Shown here: one piece after another, positions 12,424-24,000 of the stretch | Position numbering within the stretch: position 1 is the first letter of the stretch | How the letters are laid out: each line of letters opens with the position of its first letter | Source: Hofstenia miamia | Taxonomy: Eukaryota; Xenacoelomorpha; Acoela; Hofsteniidae | Direction of reading: 5' to 3' | DNA: 64,000 bases | Assembly (NCBI GenBank): GCA_900660155.1 | Contig: CABFPE010000354.1 | Coordinates: 437,163 to 501,162 of the forward strand | The notes under the pieces: model-generated | The model's database searches: none | Told to the model about the DNA's origin: nothing | Seen by the model: only the letters and a program-made list of their open reading frames with translations | Made by a program: the position numbers and the translations under genes

Positions 12424-12720
12424 CAAGTTAATAGTTTGCTAGCCGATGCAAGACCCATGCAGTGCATGTTACATGAAACAGTTCGTCATATGTTCCCTTT
12501 AAAATTTTACCTGGTTTCAACATATAGGAAGCTGTGTCAGTCACGAGGCTTGCTGACGTAATAAACCGAATGACATTTTTGTGATATGTTCTAAGGAATT
12601 CCATGACTTCGACCAATTTAGGTTTTTCAGTCAAAACTAAATGTCCCATCAGGGTTACTGCAATGTTCCTGCCACATGCATCGGTCAACTCGTCAACCAT
12701 CAAATAATATGGTTTGTTTC
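12424..12720 (-). pseudogene. hAT-type (DUF659-like) transposase fragment
   Basis: The minus-strand frame reads MVDELTDACGRNIAVTLMGH, then FITSASLVTDTASYMLKPGK and LFHVTCTAWVLHRLANY. This has the order of the DUF659/hAT catalytic region: VDE-TD---R, a central DTASYM that matches the family's D-A-YM, then HVTC-AH-L-R. The His expected in the TC-AH motif is Trp here. The frame is short and has no terminal repeats nearby, so it is a relic upstream of PDCL3. Confidence 0.6.
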
Positions 12721-13243
12721 AATAGTTCCTTCTTAACTCGCATAAATTGCTTCTCTAGTTAATTTTTTCTCAAAGTTAACTGATAATATAGCTTTCCCAG
12801 TGTATTTCCCTAGAAATTATAGAAATGCGAGTTCCTCGATTTTTGTAGAGGCATGCCCGACACATTTTACAAGTCCTTCTTGAATTAATGTTCTTGAGAA
12901 GTAGTAAAGAGCCGTTGTCTTGATTTAAGCCCTGCAATCCTTGCATGTTTTAGTGTTGAAATATGAGTTGTACATTTTATATTAAAAATTAGTACATGAG
13001 TCCAATTGTGAACATTATAAAAAGTAACATGAAAAGAAATACATAAATTCTGTGTATAACTGGAGAACATTTTAAAAGCATTAAAGACAAACATTTCACA
13101 AGTAATATTTCATATGAATTTTGATTTGCAAAATTTTTGATAATTCAATGATTAACTTATTCATCCCTGTGAAATCTGCTGTTTCAAAATTCCCAAAAAG
13201 GTTTCTTTAGATGTGTGAAGGCAGCGTTGCAAATATTGCTTAA

Positions 13244-13445
13244 CTCTTTCACTGCGAAATTCGACTTTAGTCACACGCCCAACATTATGTCTGACTGCGA
13301 AATTTCTTCTTTTACTGCGATATTCGATCATAGTCACAGAGTGCATAAAATGGTGCCAGCTTTACGATAAGTTTTACTCTTCAAAAACATGATAATACAT
13401 CACCCATTGAGAATTTCTGAAAATTCAGGAAACGCAGTGAAAGGG
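13244..13445. mobile_element. piggyBac-type MITE
   Basis: Ends are CTCTTTCACTGCG and CGCAGTGAAAGGG (inverted, 12 of 13 agree), each directly bordered by TTAA (13240-13243 and 13446-13449). TTAA targets with a C-rich CYCTTT start are diagnostic of piggyBac. At 202 bases it has no coding capacity. Confidence 0.8.
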
Positions 13446-13690
13446 TTAAATATACAATCTTCTAGTGAGCTAAAGTAATCAGAAAGTTGAAGCAAGTGCC
13501 AACTTTGTAAAACATTAAGCTAAACAGTCGTTGCCAATAATCACGTATTTTTGTTAATCTTTTTGCAATATTAATATTAATTTATGTAAATGATAATTAG
13601 CAAAAAACAAGCATAACACACGAATCCTTTGTCACAAAAAACTGTAATAAACCCTGTAAATGGAAAAAACCTTTTTCGTGATAGAACTGA

Positions 13691-13714
13691 ATATATATAT
13701 ATATATATATATAT
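13691..13714. repeat. (TA)n microsatellite
   Basis: About 12 TA units in intergenic DNA. Confidence 0.95.
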
Positions 13715-13945
13715 CCCACAAGTGTTTTTTTAAAAAACCTCATCATGAAAGCGTTTTCAAACATTAATCTTTAAAATTTTGAGGATAAAGAATTTTAATT
13801 TACCTACCTCGATAGTAAATATAGTTCAGTTCTAATTTATGCAAAGGAAACCATAGCAGAAAATAGCTATTTTGGTTAAAAGTGCGATTACCGCTAAATG
13901 ACTTAGAAATTTCTGACCGTTTCCCGCCAAATGTAAGGTCTTTGC

Positions 13946-14160
13946 AAGTTCATACATTGGCGAGACTATAAGACATTTAGAAACAACATATAAGAGGGCA
14001 TCTACAATCATAAATATATATTCATGGATGTGCACCTAAACTGAAAAATTTTAACATACTAGTAAAGCATCGTGAAACTAAGTTAGCAGAAGCCATATGT
14101 ATTAAATCAACCAAGAAAACCCTAATAAATAAACAAAGACATCAATCAAATTTAAACATT
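13946..14160 (+). mobile_element. Penelope-like GIY-YIG end, inverted copy
   Basis: The plus strand gives SSYIGETIRHLETTYKRAST and LVKHRETKLAEAICIKSTK, identical to the opposite arm. Upstream of 13946 the sequence no longer matches the right-hand element, apart from a weak resemblance near 13835-13855 (TTATGCAAAGG-AACCAT). Confidence 0.65.
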
Positions 14161-14237
14161 TATTAAAAATCAAAAACATTTAATGAAAAAGTTCGGAAAC
14201 ATGTCGCGATAAAAGCAATAAAAGTTTTCATAAAAAA

Positions 14238-14269
<32 letters not shown>

Positions 14270-14562
14270 TTTTTTATGAAAACTTTTATTGCTTTTATCG
14301 CGACATGTTTCCGAACTTTTTCATTAAATGTTTTTGATTTTTAATAAATGTTTAAATTTGATTGATGTCTTTGTTTATTTATTAGGGTTTTCTTGGTTGA
14401 TTTAATACATATGGCTTCTGCTAACTTAGTTTCACGATGCTTTACTAGTATGTTAAAATTTTTCAGTTTAGGTGCACATCCATGAATATATATTTATGAT
14501 TGTAGATGCCCTCTTATATGTTGTTTCTAAATGTCTTATAGTCTCGCCAATGTATGAACTTG
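13946..14562. repeat. 617-base near-perfect palindrome with (TA)n centre
   Basis: The left arm (13946 onward, starting CAAGTTCATACATTGGCGAG) and the right arm (ending at 14562, reading inward CAAGTTCATACATTGGCGAG) are reverse complements with no mismatch that I could find. The centre is the (TA)n tract at 14239-14268. Both arms are the endonuclease end of a Penelope-like element. Outside 13946 and 14562 the two sides differ. Confidence 0.9.
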
Positions 14563-14910
14563 AACATTCATCACAGTTGTATGAATAAACGATATTAGAA
14601 GACAGGGAAATCAGTATGTGATCTTTATTAAGGAACATCTGCATGGTTTTCTTTGCATAAAATACTGGACAAATTTTCGAAACTTGTGATTCTTTGTTAT
14701 ATGTTCTTATGGTTCTCCAGTTTTTCTTCTCGTGTTCTTATGAATGGTAACTTCCAGTATATATTTGTTTTTTCTTGGTTATTTGTAGCATTTAATGGTT
14801 GTTTCTTGGATGAAAATTTTCTATCAGCGATCTTACGAATTAATTTTTGTGGATGGCCATTATTTTTAAGATCCTCTGTTATTTTATCCAAACTTTTATA
14901 ATTAGAACAT
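14255..14910 (-). mobile_element. Penelope-like element, linker and GIY-YIG endonuclease end
   Basis: On the minus strand from 14905 down, the frame reads DKITEDLKNNGHPQKLIRKI, then YWKLPFIRTREEKLENHK. After further sequence it reaches SSYIGETIRHLETTYK and KHRETKLAEAICIKSTKK. This is the order seen in Penelope-like elements: end of reverse transcriptase, linker, then a GIY-YIG-type nuclease whose core is YIGET-RHL, followed by H---------EA--I. No reverse transcriptase catalytic motif is present and stops interrupt the frame, so the copy is truncated. Its last 308 bases form the right arm of the palindrome. Confidence 0.7.
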
Positions 14911-14915
14911 GATTC

Positions 14916-14920
14916 ATATA

Positions 14921-14960
<40 letters not shown>

Positions 14961-14961
14961 A
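14916..14961. repeat. (TA)n microsatellite
   Basis: TA tract with one ACA interruption, directly bordering the 5' side of the Penelope-like fragment. Confidence 0.9.
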
Positions 14962-14969
14962 TGAAAAAA

Positions 14970-17455
14970 ACAACGAAAATTTTAATTAAAAGTACTTTCG
15001 GTACTTACTGTTGAATCAAAAGTCGTCTACTTATATTTTAGAGAAGACCATTTGTTTTTATGATAACTTAAATACTACACACTGAATTGTTCTATGAGAA
15101 ACATTTTATGCTTTCATTAATCTAGACAACTTTTAAATATCAATCGATGAAAACTAGCATATAATGATGAATAATTTACAGTGTTGATGAATTGATTTAC
15201 ATAAATATAATAGCATATAATGTGTAGGCCTTATACATTAGGTAGTTAGGGTGTAAGTATAACTAATGTGTATAATTTATGATGTTTATTGATTTAATAT
15301 GCAGATATTCAAATAGAGAACACTGTTATTGTCCTTCAAACTTCCCCTTTTTATTTTAGAATCGAATCCATATTACTTCTTCTGAATTTGAAATTATTTT
15401 CAAAAAGTTAAGAATTAATTGCTAAGCAGGTAAATAATGTTATTTATTTGATACACTAGACATGATTTTCATAGGTTTATTAGGCACATTTAAATTCGAA
15501 CTAGATTATGACACTAAAATGAAACCTAGCAAAGTTATTCTTCAATTCAGCTCTATCAAATTGGAATGTTAAGAGATTTGTTGCCATTATTTTTGTCATC
15601 GATGTCAAAATTTGGCGATATATTTTAATATTAAATTTTGGTTTTAGCATATTACATACATATTACAAACTATCATTTTAACAAAATATATGCAATACCA
15701 TACATAAAATGTCCAGATATATAGACAATTATGGGTTTATGATGATCCTTTATTGAAAATAAATGACACCAAATTTCATTTAGAAAACTTTTTGAGTTTA
15801 TATGGGAGACCAAATTCAGCGTACTACACGATGCATTTACCCAACACCATTTGTTGTTGGGTTGCGTCTCCCACATTTTATTTTTCGGACCCTTAATACC
15901 TCCGAATAAATTAGCATACCTATGATAAATGCGTATAGCCTACTACATTAGTTTTTTTCAGTTCAAAACTTAAGCTCACTAAGATTTGATAAGTTTGCTT
16001 CTAAATTCAAATTATATAAATGAAGATTTAACTTAATAGATCAAGATATACACATATTAATATGTGTATGTTTTTAGCCTACTGCATATATCCGTATTTT
16101 AAGAAATATGTTTATACATTTATACACTGTCTATTTTGCAATAGTTTTTGAAATTTGAGATATTTTGATTGGTCTTCCAATAACGAGCAAAATGTTTGAC
16201 AAAATTTGATTAAATGTATTTCTGACGAAATAGTACATAATATGATTGGCTAGAAGTTATAGACATTGCTTTGTTATTAGTCATACAATAGTTTTCGGCC
16301 ATTCAAATAGAAATAATTATTTACTCGTATTTTGATTTATCATTTTCGTTTTTCGATGTAGCCATGTCTCTGTAATATTTTGCTGAAATCGTATCCTGTG
16401 TTTAGGACGTATATGGTAGTTACAGTTGTTAACGGAAAAATTCTTTGCAAAAACGACTTGAAAATATAGTAATTTCGTACTTTTTATATTGATTTTATAC
16501 TGATTAGTCTAGATTTCTTCTCACCTGTTACTTTGACTTAACTGGAAATCTGTTATTTTAGATAGCTCAACTAAAAGTTACTCTCGTCACCATCTACTTG
16601 CAGCTAGTTAATCAATCAACAGCCTATTTGTTCATTAGGCAGAAACTATCTCAACTCACATTTCTATTTATAAAGTCTGAACGAATAGTTTATTTTCGTC
16701 TGGTAGCCTACCTTAATTAATATAGCTTACTACCCCAATGCAGACTGTATGCCGTCTTGGATACAGTTGTTAACTTGCACTCTTGAGGGTTCAGAACAAT
16801 ATTCTGCTTCAGATACACCTTGATCGTTGTACTATACCTAGACTTAGGTTTGACACCATATTATGCGATGCGGCTGTTTCCTGTATTCAATAATATCATC
16901 AATTTGTGCTTATAGTTGGCGTTACATTATCCAACGATCCCCTTGGATATGGAGTCTCCAGAGTTCAGTTCTTGATCATTTCCTATTCATATTGTATATC
17001 CAGGACATTTAAGCAATTACACTAGATCATAACATTTCAATTATGTGTACAACTCTACATTTTCCTTAATCTTGGTGATGATACCTGGATTTTACAGTTT
17101 CAGGTGTTCATACATTAAGTCAACTAGCCATACGGGTATAACCCCATTAAATGGCATGAGTTACAATTGGTAGGTTTCGATAAGTAGGACTTATTACTAT
17201 GCCCGCCGAGAATCTGACGGGTATAATTTACTCGTCAATTTAAGCATTTTAAACCATGCACTTGTGGTTGATCAATCTGTTATTGTTTTCTTTGATATTA
17301 ACGTCATTTTAATTTTTTTCCCCGCTCAGCGTTAGTTACAAATGGCGGGTTAAATAATGCCCGCTCATAAAATTAATGCCTTAAAACTGCAATAAAACCC
17401 GCCCGAATACACCAAGTGTAACTTAGTCCTTAATAACTGATTCAAGACTCAATTA
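14970..17455. other. AT-rich intergenic region, no gene seen
   Basis: Short open frames only. A hairpin-like stretch at 15797-15875 (GGGAGAC near one end, GTCTCCC near the other, CCCAACA/TGTTGGG inside) and GC-richer patches at 17150-17400 (repeats of CCCGCC and GCGGGT) may be ends of decayed DNA transposons. I cannot close either one with target duplications. Confidence 0.5.
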
Positions 17456-17463
17456 GCAAAGGT

Positions 17464-17650
17464 GACAATCACGAAATTTGAGACTTCCATATTTTAGTCT
17501 CAGTCTCAAAAAAAAATAAGTTTCAATCTCAATGAGACCTGAAAAAAAGTCTCAGAGAAGCTTCGAGTCGCATTGTCTCAGCAAAAAAGTCTCATTTCTC
17601 GCCTCATAAATAAGAGTCTCGGTATCTTCTCGAATTCCCTGGCGACTACT
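17464..17650. repeat. GTCTCA-rich stretch, probable hAT subterminal repeats
   Basis: The hexamer GTCTCA or its complement TGAGAC recurs about eight times in under 190 bases. The right edge reads, inward, CAGGGAATTCGAGAAGATAC, which resembles a hAT terminus. No matching left terminus or 8-base target duplication was found. Confidence 0.4.
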
Positions 17651-17881
17651 GCCTTATCGAGAATGATTGTCAAGGGAATAAAAACACAATTACAAAGGTT
17701 AACCGCTTATCAACCTCAACAACTGTAAAATGTCTGTTATACCTATTGTATCTACAATTTTTTGAAGGAATTTCTATTTTACTTATATTCTTGTTTGTTT
17801 TTAAGTAATCATCATTCGTGATTCTTTAGATGCTGTTCTATAACAATTCGATTTATTTATTTACCTGTTTCTTCGTTTTAG

Positions 17882-18087
17882 ATGTGGAGCATTATTTTTT
17901 TGTATATAAGTAAGTATTTATATCATAATATAAGGTTTAAATGTTTATTTAGTTGTTACAACTAGTGCTTTTCGAGTGCGTCGTTCGAATAACTTTACGA
18001 ATAATTATATAGCATCTCAAGTTGTGGATGGGCTTGGTCAACCCATCGAAGTTAAATACAAATATGGACTACCTGATAACTTAGCAA
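17882..18087 (+). other. first two exons: signal peptide and N-terminus
   Basis: Exon 1 (28 bases) and exon 2 are separated by a 43-base GTAAGT...TTTAG intron. Exon 2 ends in phase 1, and the next exon (26760) supplies exactly the two bases needed (A|AA). That links these exons to the repeat gene 8.7 kb away. The hydrophobic run MWSIIFLYIIVTTSA precedes RVRR, a possible cleavage or basic site. An AG (GTTTTAG) lies directly before the ATG, so a 5' UTR intron is possible. Confidence 0.7.
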
Positions 18088-21000
18088 GTAATTTTTGATA
18101 TTTTACATTAACAATTGTAATGTTTTCTTATACATAAAAAATCAATTTTTTTGTATTTGAACAATTTAAGTATTAATGTAAGAGATTTATTGTCGGAAAT
18201 TATTAAATCGATTAAAACAACATGTATTTCGAAACAAAGTATCCATTGATTTGTCATCTTTACTCGTCTATATTTACAACTGTTATAAATGTAATTATTC
18301 ATGCATTGGCGAGACTAGACGACATTTAAGTACACGAATGAAAAAGCAAATACGAGGTCATCTTAGTTATTTTTACATGCAGCACACTGACCAAAAATAA
18401 TTAATTTTAAAATATTAATTAAGCATCATGAAATGAAAACATTACAATTAATTTACTTGAACAAGCAAATTAATGAACATCAACAAGCTAAATATATTTT
18501 GAAATCGAAGGATTGTCTGTTATTTATTTTTGTTCATGCGTGCAAGATGCGGAATTCTTGTAAACATGTAGGTACCTATTATCTGTTATTAGTTATGTTG
18601 TAAAAATAAGGCTTCATTGTGCGCAATTGATTTATAAAAGTTTTTATTTGTAAACTGTTGTTGCATTCTCGTTATATAGTAAAGTGGGGCGAATTGGCAA
18701 CTTTTTTAAGAATGAAGACTTTCACGCTCATTACGACACATATACAACTATGTAATTTGTCGAATTCTAGAACCTGCCTACACGTGTCCAAAACATGGAG
18801 CAATGAGATTTCAGTTATTCGTGTGTTTTTGCCAGAAGGACCCAAATAATATTTCTCTCGAGGGGCGAATTGGACAAAAAAACTTTTTTGTTTCAGAAAC
18901 AAGAATGTCAAATGAAACAAATTTATTCAAATAAATGATGATTTTTCTACAAATTTATTCACAATTTGTGCAGGAATCAGCCCCAAAACAGGCTTCACAC
19001 ACCCACTGCTGGCATGGTGTGCACTTGTGAAAATTTAGTCTCTGCTGATCTCCAAATTCTGCAAAGCACACCATACGAACCCAATTGTCATCAGTTGGTC
19101 TCAAACACCTCTTTTTAATTTTAGAAACCTACTTCCCATCCTTGTTAACTTACCCTTCTATGCTGCCACTCGGTGTGTTAAACCTATCAAACTGCTCAAT
19201 AATGAACTACAATGAGACTAATATGTGTCAATCAATTATCCAATCACAGCGCATTCACTAACCTCACTCATCTCGGCAGTAGCATGGTATTAACAGTTTC
19301 AGTCAGCATTGTCCAATTCACCCCGTGTAGAATTCGCCCCACCTTACCCTATTCTGATATTTCAAATGGCAATAAGTAACTAAATCCGGTCTTGAGGGTA
19401 GAGTGGTTGCGCCTTGTGCATTTTATGCACAGGTCCATTTTCGAAGTTCTGTATGAGGTCGCTGAAAAAGTTTAGTTACTTTCTCTGATTGCTTATTTGT
19501 AACTTGATTATGCTAATGACTGAACTGCTCAGCTTCGACAGTTTCCGTGGTATACACTCCACTTTATCAATAGCGACTCAATTACATGCAATTGAAACCT
19601 GTCGCTGTTTATCCTCGATCATTATTTCTTGCTATGTTTTGCTCTTAATTGTTACGCTTCTATAATTGGAGTTCTTTGTCTACTTACAAGTAGTTGATGC
19701 TGGCACACTATATTGCCATAATCTGGTTTATGCTAATTTTATACAATTCCTTATGATGCTAGAACATATATACAGTACCGTCCACCAGTTTCAAATGTGA
19801 TCTTTTTTTAATACTACAGAATATGACATAAAAATAAATGCATTAATGATTACAATACAAAAGCATGAAAATGATAATTGTGAAATGTTTACATGAAGAG
19901 ACTGAACACGATGAGGCGTGCTTTCATACAAAGCAATGGCAGGTTGTTTTTATATCATCATCAGTCTCCAGATGTGTTGCATACTTTGTATCAATTCATT
20001 CCTTATGATACAGAGATGTTGATGCACCTTTCTCTTTAACGCAGACTACAAGTTCTCAATAATGTTCATGTCAGAGCTGTAGGGTGGCCAGTCAAGGACT
20101 TCTAGGCCAGGTTGCGTTGTCCTGTTGAAAAATGGGATTTTCTTTGAAAATTTGTAAATGGGTTTCGAGGTATTGATTTGCATTCATTGGCTCAACAACA
20201 GCAGTCAAAGGTCCAGGTTCATCCGAAGAAATGCAGCCTCAAAACATGACCTTTACAACAAATGGGTCGTAAGGATTTGGTGTGTGCTGAAGATATGGGA
20301 GCAGCACGATCACGGTGAACAAATTGTGAGCGAGCAATTGTAATGTCAACAGATGTTTCATCACGGAAGATTGCATTTTGCCAACTTTCCAATTTCCAAT
20401 GATTATGCTGCTGCGTCCATGCATAACGGATCTTCTTCTCGGGTGGTTTGAGACATGGAACAGCAAAAGGACGATATCCAAAATTACGAAGTGAGCGTTT
20501 AACAGTGTCTACACTAACTTGAAGTGCATTTCCACCAACTATTTGTTGGATTTTACGAGCGGTTAGCCTTGGGTTGATCGTTGATGTTCGAAAAAATAGC
20601 CGTCGAATCTGAACACTGAGTTTTTTCTATCACAATGACCATGTCGGGATGTTCTTGTTTGACCAGTTAGGGGAATTTCGCTGATATTTCGTTAACTTTT
20701 GTGTAGCTGATGATGTATACATATTTATTTATATAATTATTATTTTTATTATTATTCGAATGTGACGACAGTCTTAAAAATCGATTTCGAAGTGTTGCCA
20801 TCATCGTCAGTTTACATCGTTTAAAGCAAAAGATATGTTTTGTAACAAAGACAATATCCCAAAAAAACTTAGTTTCATCCCTAGTCTACAAATACACATG
20901 CGATGATTTATGTGAAGCACCAATCAAATACTAAAACTGATAATCAAATAAAATTCTATTTACAAATATTTTTAGAAATGCTTGTATATGCAGCTTTGGT

Positions 21001-24000
21001 TGAATGAATATTTGTCTTCTTCTTAATTCATATCTATCACAACAATTACGTTTAAAATATGGTTGAAGTGGGTGTTTGTGATTGTTGAGAATACATCTCA
21101 AGTGCTTTAGGTCTTCTTCTCGTACTTCATAGATATTATTTTTCGTGGATGTACATTTACGATGATAACTTTTGTTGAGATATTTTTGAATATTATTGAG
21201 GACTTTGATATCACAACCATATATCGAAATTCCATACTTTATTTTCGATAATGCTATTGCTTCAAAAACTTTATCTCATTCCTTTTGATTGTAATTATTA
21301 AACTTTATATTCAGAAACATATAACTAAGCCGTTTAAGTGCTGAACAAAGTGTTGATCCGTCAATTTAAAAGACATATCACTTTGGAAAGTAACTCCTAG
21401 TATATTGATATTATCAACAATTAAGAATTTCACTTTTTCATTAATGCAACTACAATGTGATCGTTTGTCTAAGCTGAATTTTTTATGTTTTGATTTCTTT
21501 TCCTTAATTATCAGGCCATTGATTTTAGCCCAACCCATTATATTTTTATATTCTTCAGATACATACTGCATTTGTGTTTCACTGAGATCTTTGTAACAAT
21601 GAGTAATTATGTTACTATCATCTGCATATTTAAGAATTGCAGAATCTTGTGTAGTAGCTCTAAGATCGTCTGATAGTATAAGAAATGCACATGGTCCACC
21701 GCGGGTACCCTGTGAGCATCCTAGATCAATATCTATTAGTTGTTGTACTACACCATTCCATAAAAAAACTTTGTTTTCTATCAGTCAAGAAACTGAAAAA
21801 CCATTTCTGCAAATGTGGATTTTCAATGAATTTTTTAGATTTTTCAAAAACGATTTCTTTCTTAACTTTATCAAAGGCCTTGCTGAACTCCATCACATTG
21901 TTGTCTATTCAGAAAATACAAAATATTATGATGAAAAATTAGAAGATCAATAGTACTTGATTTTCTCTTATAAGCAAATTGATATTCATAAACTTTTTCA
22001 TATAATGTGTTAGATATAAACATTTCGTGCACATCCTTTTCAAAAATCCTTGATATAATTGCCTCGGATTTGTTCTGGAACATATGATATATTTTCTTTA
22101 GGCATAAGCACTATAGAGGCAATTTTATATGAATCAGGAAATAAACCCTGAGCTAATAAAGCATTCCAAATATTACAGTAGTGGGGAGACAAAATATCCC
22201 ACCAATCCCTATATATTCAATATGGTATGTTATAAGAACTAGGTGCTGAATTCTTGCAATTTCGAAGTAACTGCGACATTTTTTAAGAGGTATTGAAGCG
22301 GATTACATGATGTATTCACATAAGCATTATTAGTTTATGTGTACGACTTTACTCATTATCTTCTACAACGATTAACAAAGATAATATTCAATTCCTTTGG
22401 GTCAAAAGCTGCTTTATCAATTTGTTTTTTGTTGCATTTTATATGGCTGTCATTATCAATTCTTCTCTACCATTGCTTAGATCCAATTAAATTTTGTAGC
22501 CGCATCGTTTTTATAATTGATGTAATTTTATTAACTTTGTAATAATTTCGTATTCTTTGTGATCTGTATTTACATCTAAGTTTATATTTAATCTTGGCAT
22601 TCATCCATAACGGATCTTTATCAGACATTCCGAATTGGAAAAGAGTTTTCAAAACACCAACTTTTTTATTGTCAAAACGTTCTAAAGCATCTGTAGGACT
22701 TAATTGATATATATCATCAAAATTCATAGAGGATATTTGTCTATCTTGCTTTAAATTTATACGAAGTGTCACGAAAGGATTCTTTCCAACTGTTAGGCTT
22801 ACATTTATTTAATATTGGATTAAGCTTGACGGCTAAATGATCAGTTGAAATCTTTATTTGTTATGACGATACATTAGATATAAGATTAGGATTGTTGAAT
22901 ACTATTAGATCAAGCCTGGCATTCCCACGCATGGGAGGTGACTCCAGAACAACTAAATCCACAAACACAAAAGTGTGCTTGGTGATAGTTATTTACGAAT
23001 TCGGAATATTTAATACTAATGTGTTCTTAGTATGAAATGCTTTTGATGATGTTGGAGGATGATAAGTACCGTTTATAACTATATGTATTAATATCGTAGT
23101 TACAATATCGGTATAAAAGCAAATTTCACCCTCGTTGGAATAATATGAAATATATTCCTTTTCTCTCGGCCGGTACCAAGCAAATGTTGTTTCTTCTGCC
23201 AATAAATTATTTTATTTTAGATGACGACCCAACTTTTGCGTTTCATCTTTTGTCAGCTTTACCGAACGAACAATTGTATCTAGCTTTTTTGGCGTTATCA
23301 AAATGGGAGCCGTGTCTTTTATGAGAAATTCATCTTCACTTGACAAAGAAGTTATATTTTCGCTGTCGTCTTCTACCGATGTTGATTGGCAATAAATGTT
23401 TGGACGACGTGTACCATTTCCTTCTGGTTTTATGACTGATTGCGCGTCACAGTTGTGTTCTGGCTGTAGCGTCCTTTTCCGTCATACCAGTTGTTGATTT
23501 ACAGCAGAAATAACAGTCAGTAGTGTGATCGCTAGTCTTACGCCACGCCATAGGCCAGTCAAATTTAAATAAACACCTTTTGCGAGGATTGTGTTGAGAC
23601 CATTTACTTAAACCATCTTCCCAATCTCGACAAACAGATTTTGGTGCATAATATTTGTCTTAGTCACCAAATTTGACGAGTGAAAAATAACGATTGTAAC
23701 ACTGAATAAAAAGGTTTTTTATTTTTGTGTATACAATCTACACACATTACAAAATTAATGAGTTTTACAGGAATCTCTTCTAAGATATAAAACGAGAATC
23801 ACTGAATTGACAAAACTAATATTCTTTTAATTCCAAAATAATTTAAATCACGTGAAACACGTGATGCGAATATAAGTATTTTCTTTATATTACGAAAAGT
23901 AGCACAACTCAATAGAAATGAAATAACTTGCCAGACAATTAAAAAAATGCTTTTGAAAATGCAATTGGTCGAAATATAATGATCAGACAGTCTGAGTCAT

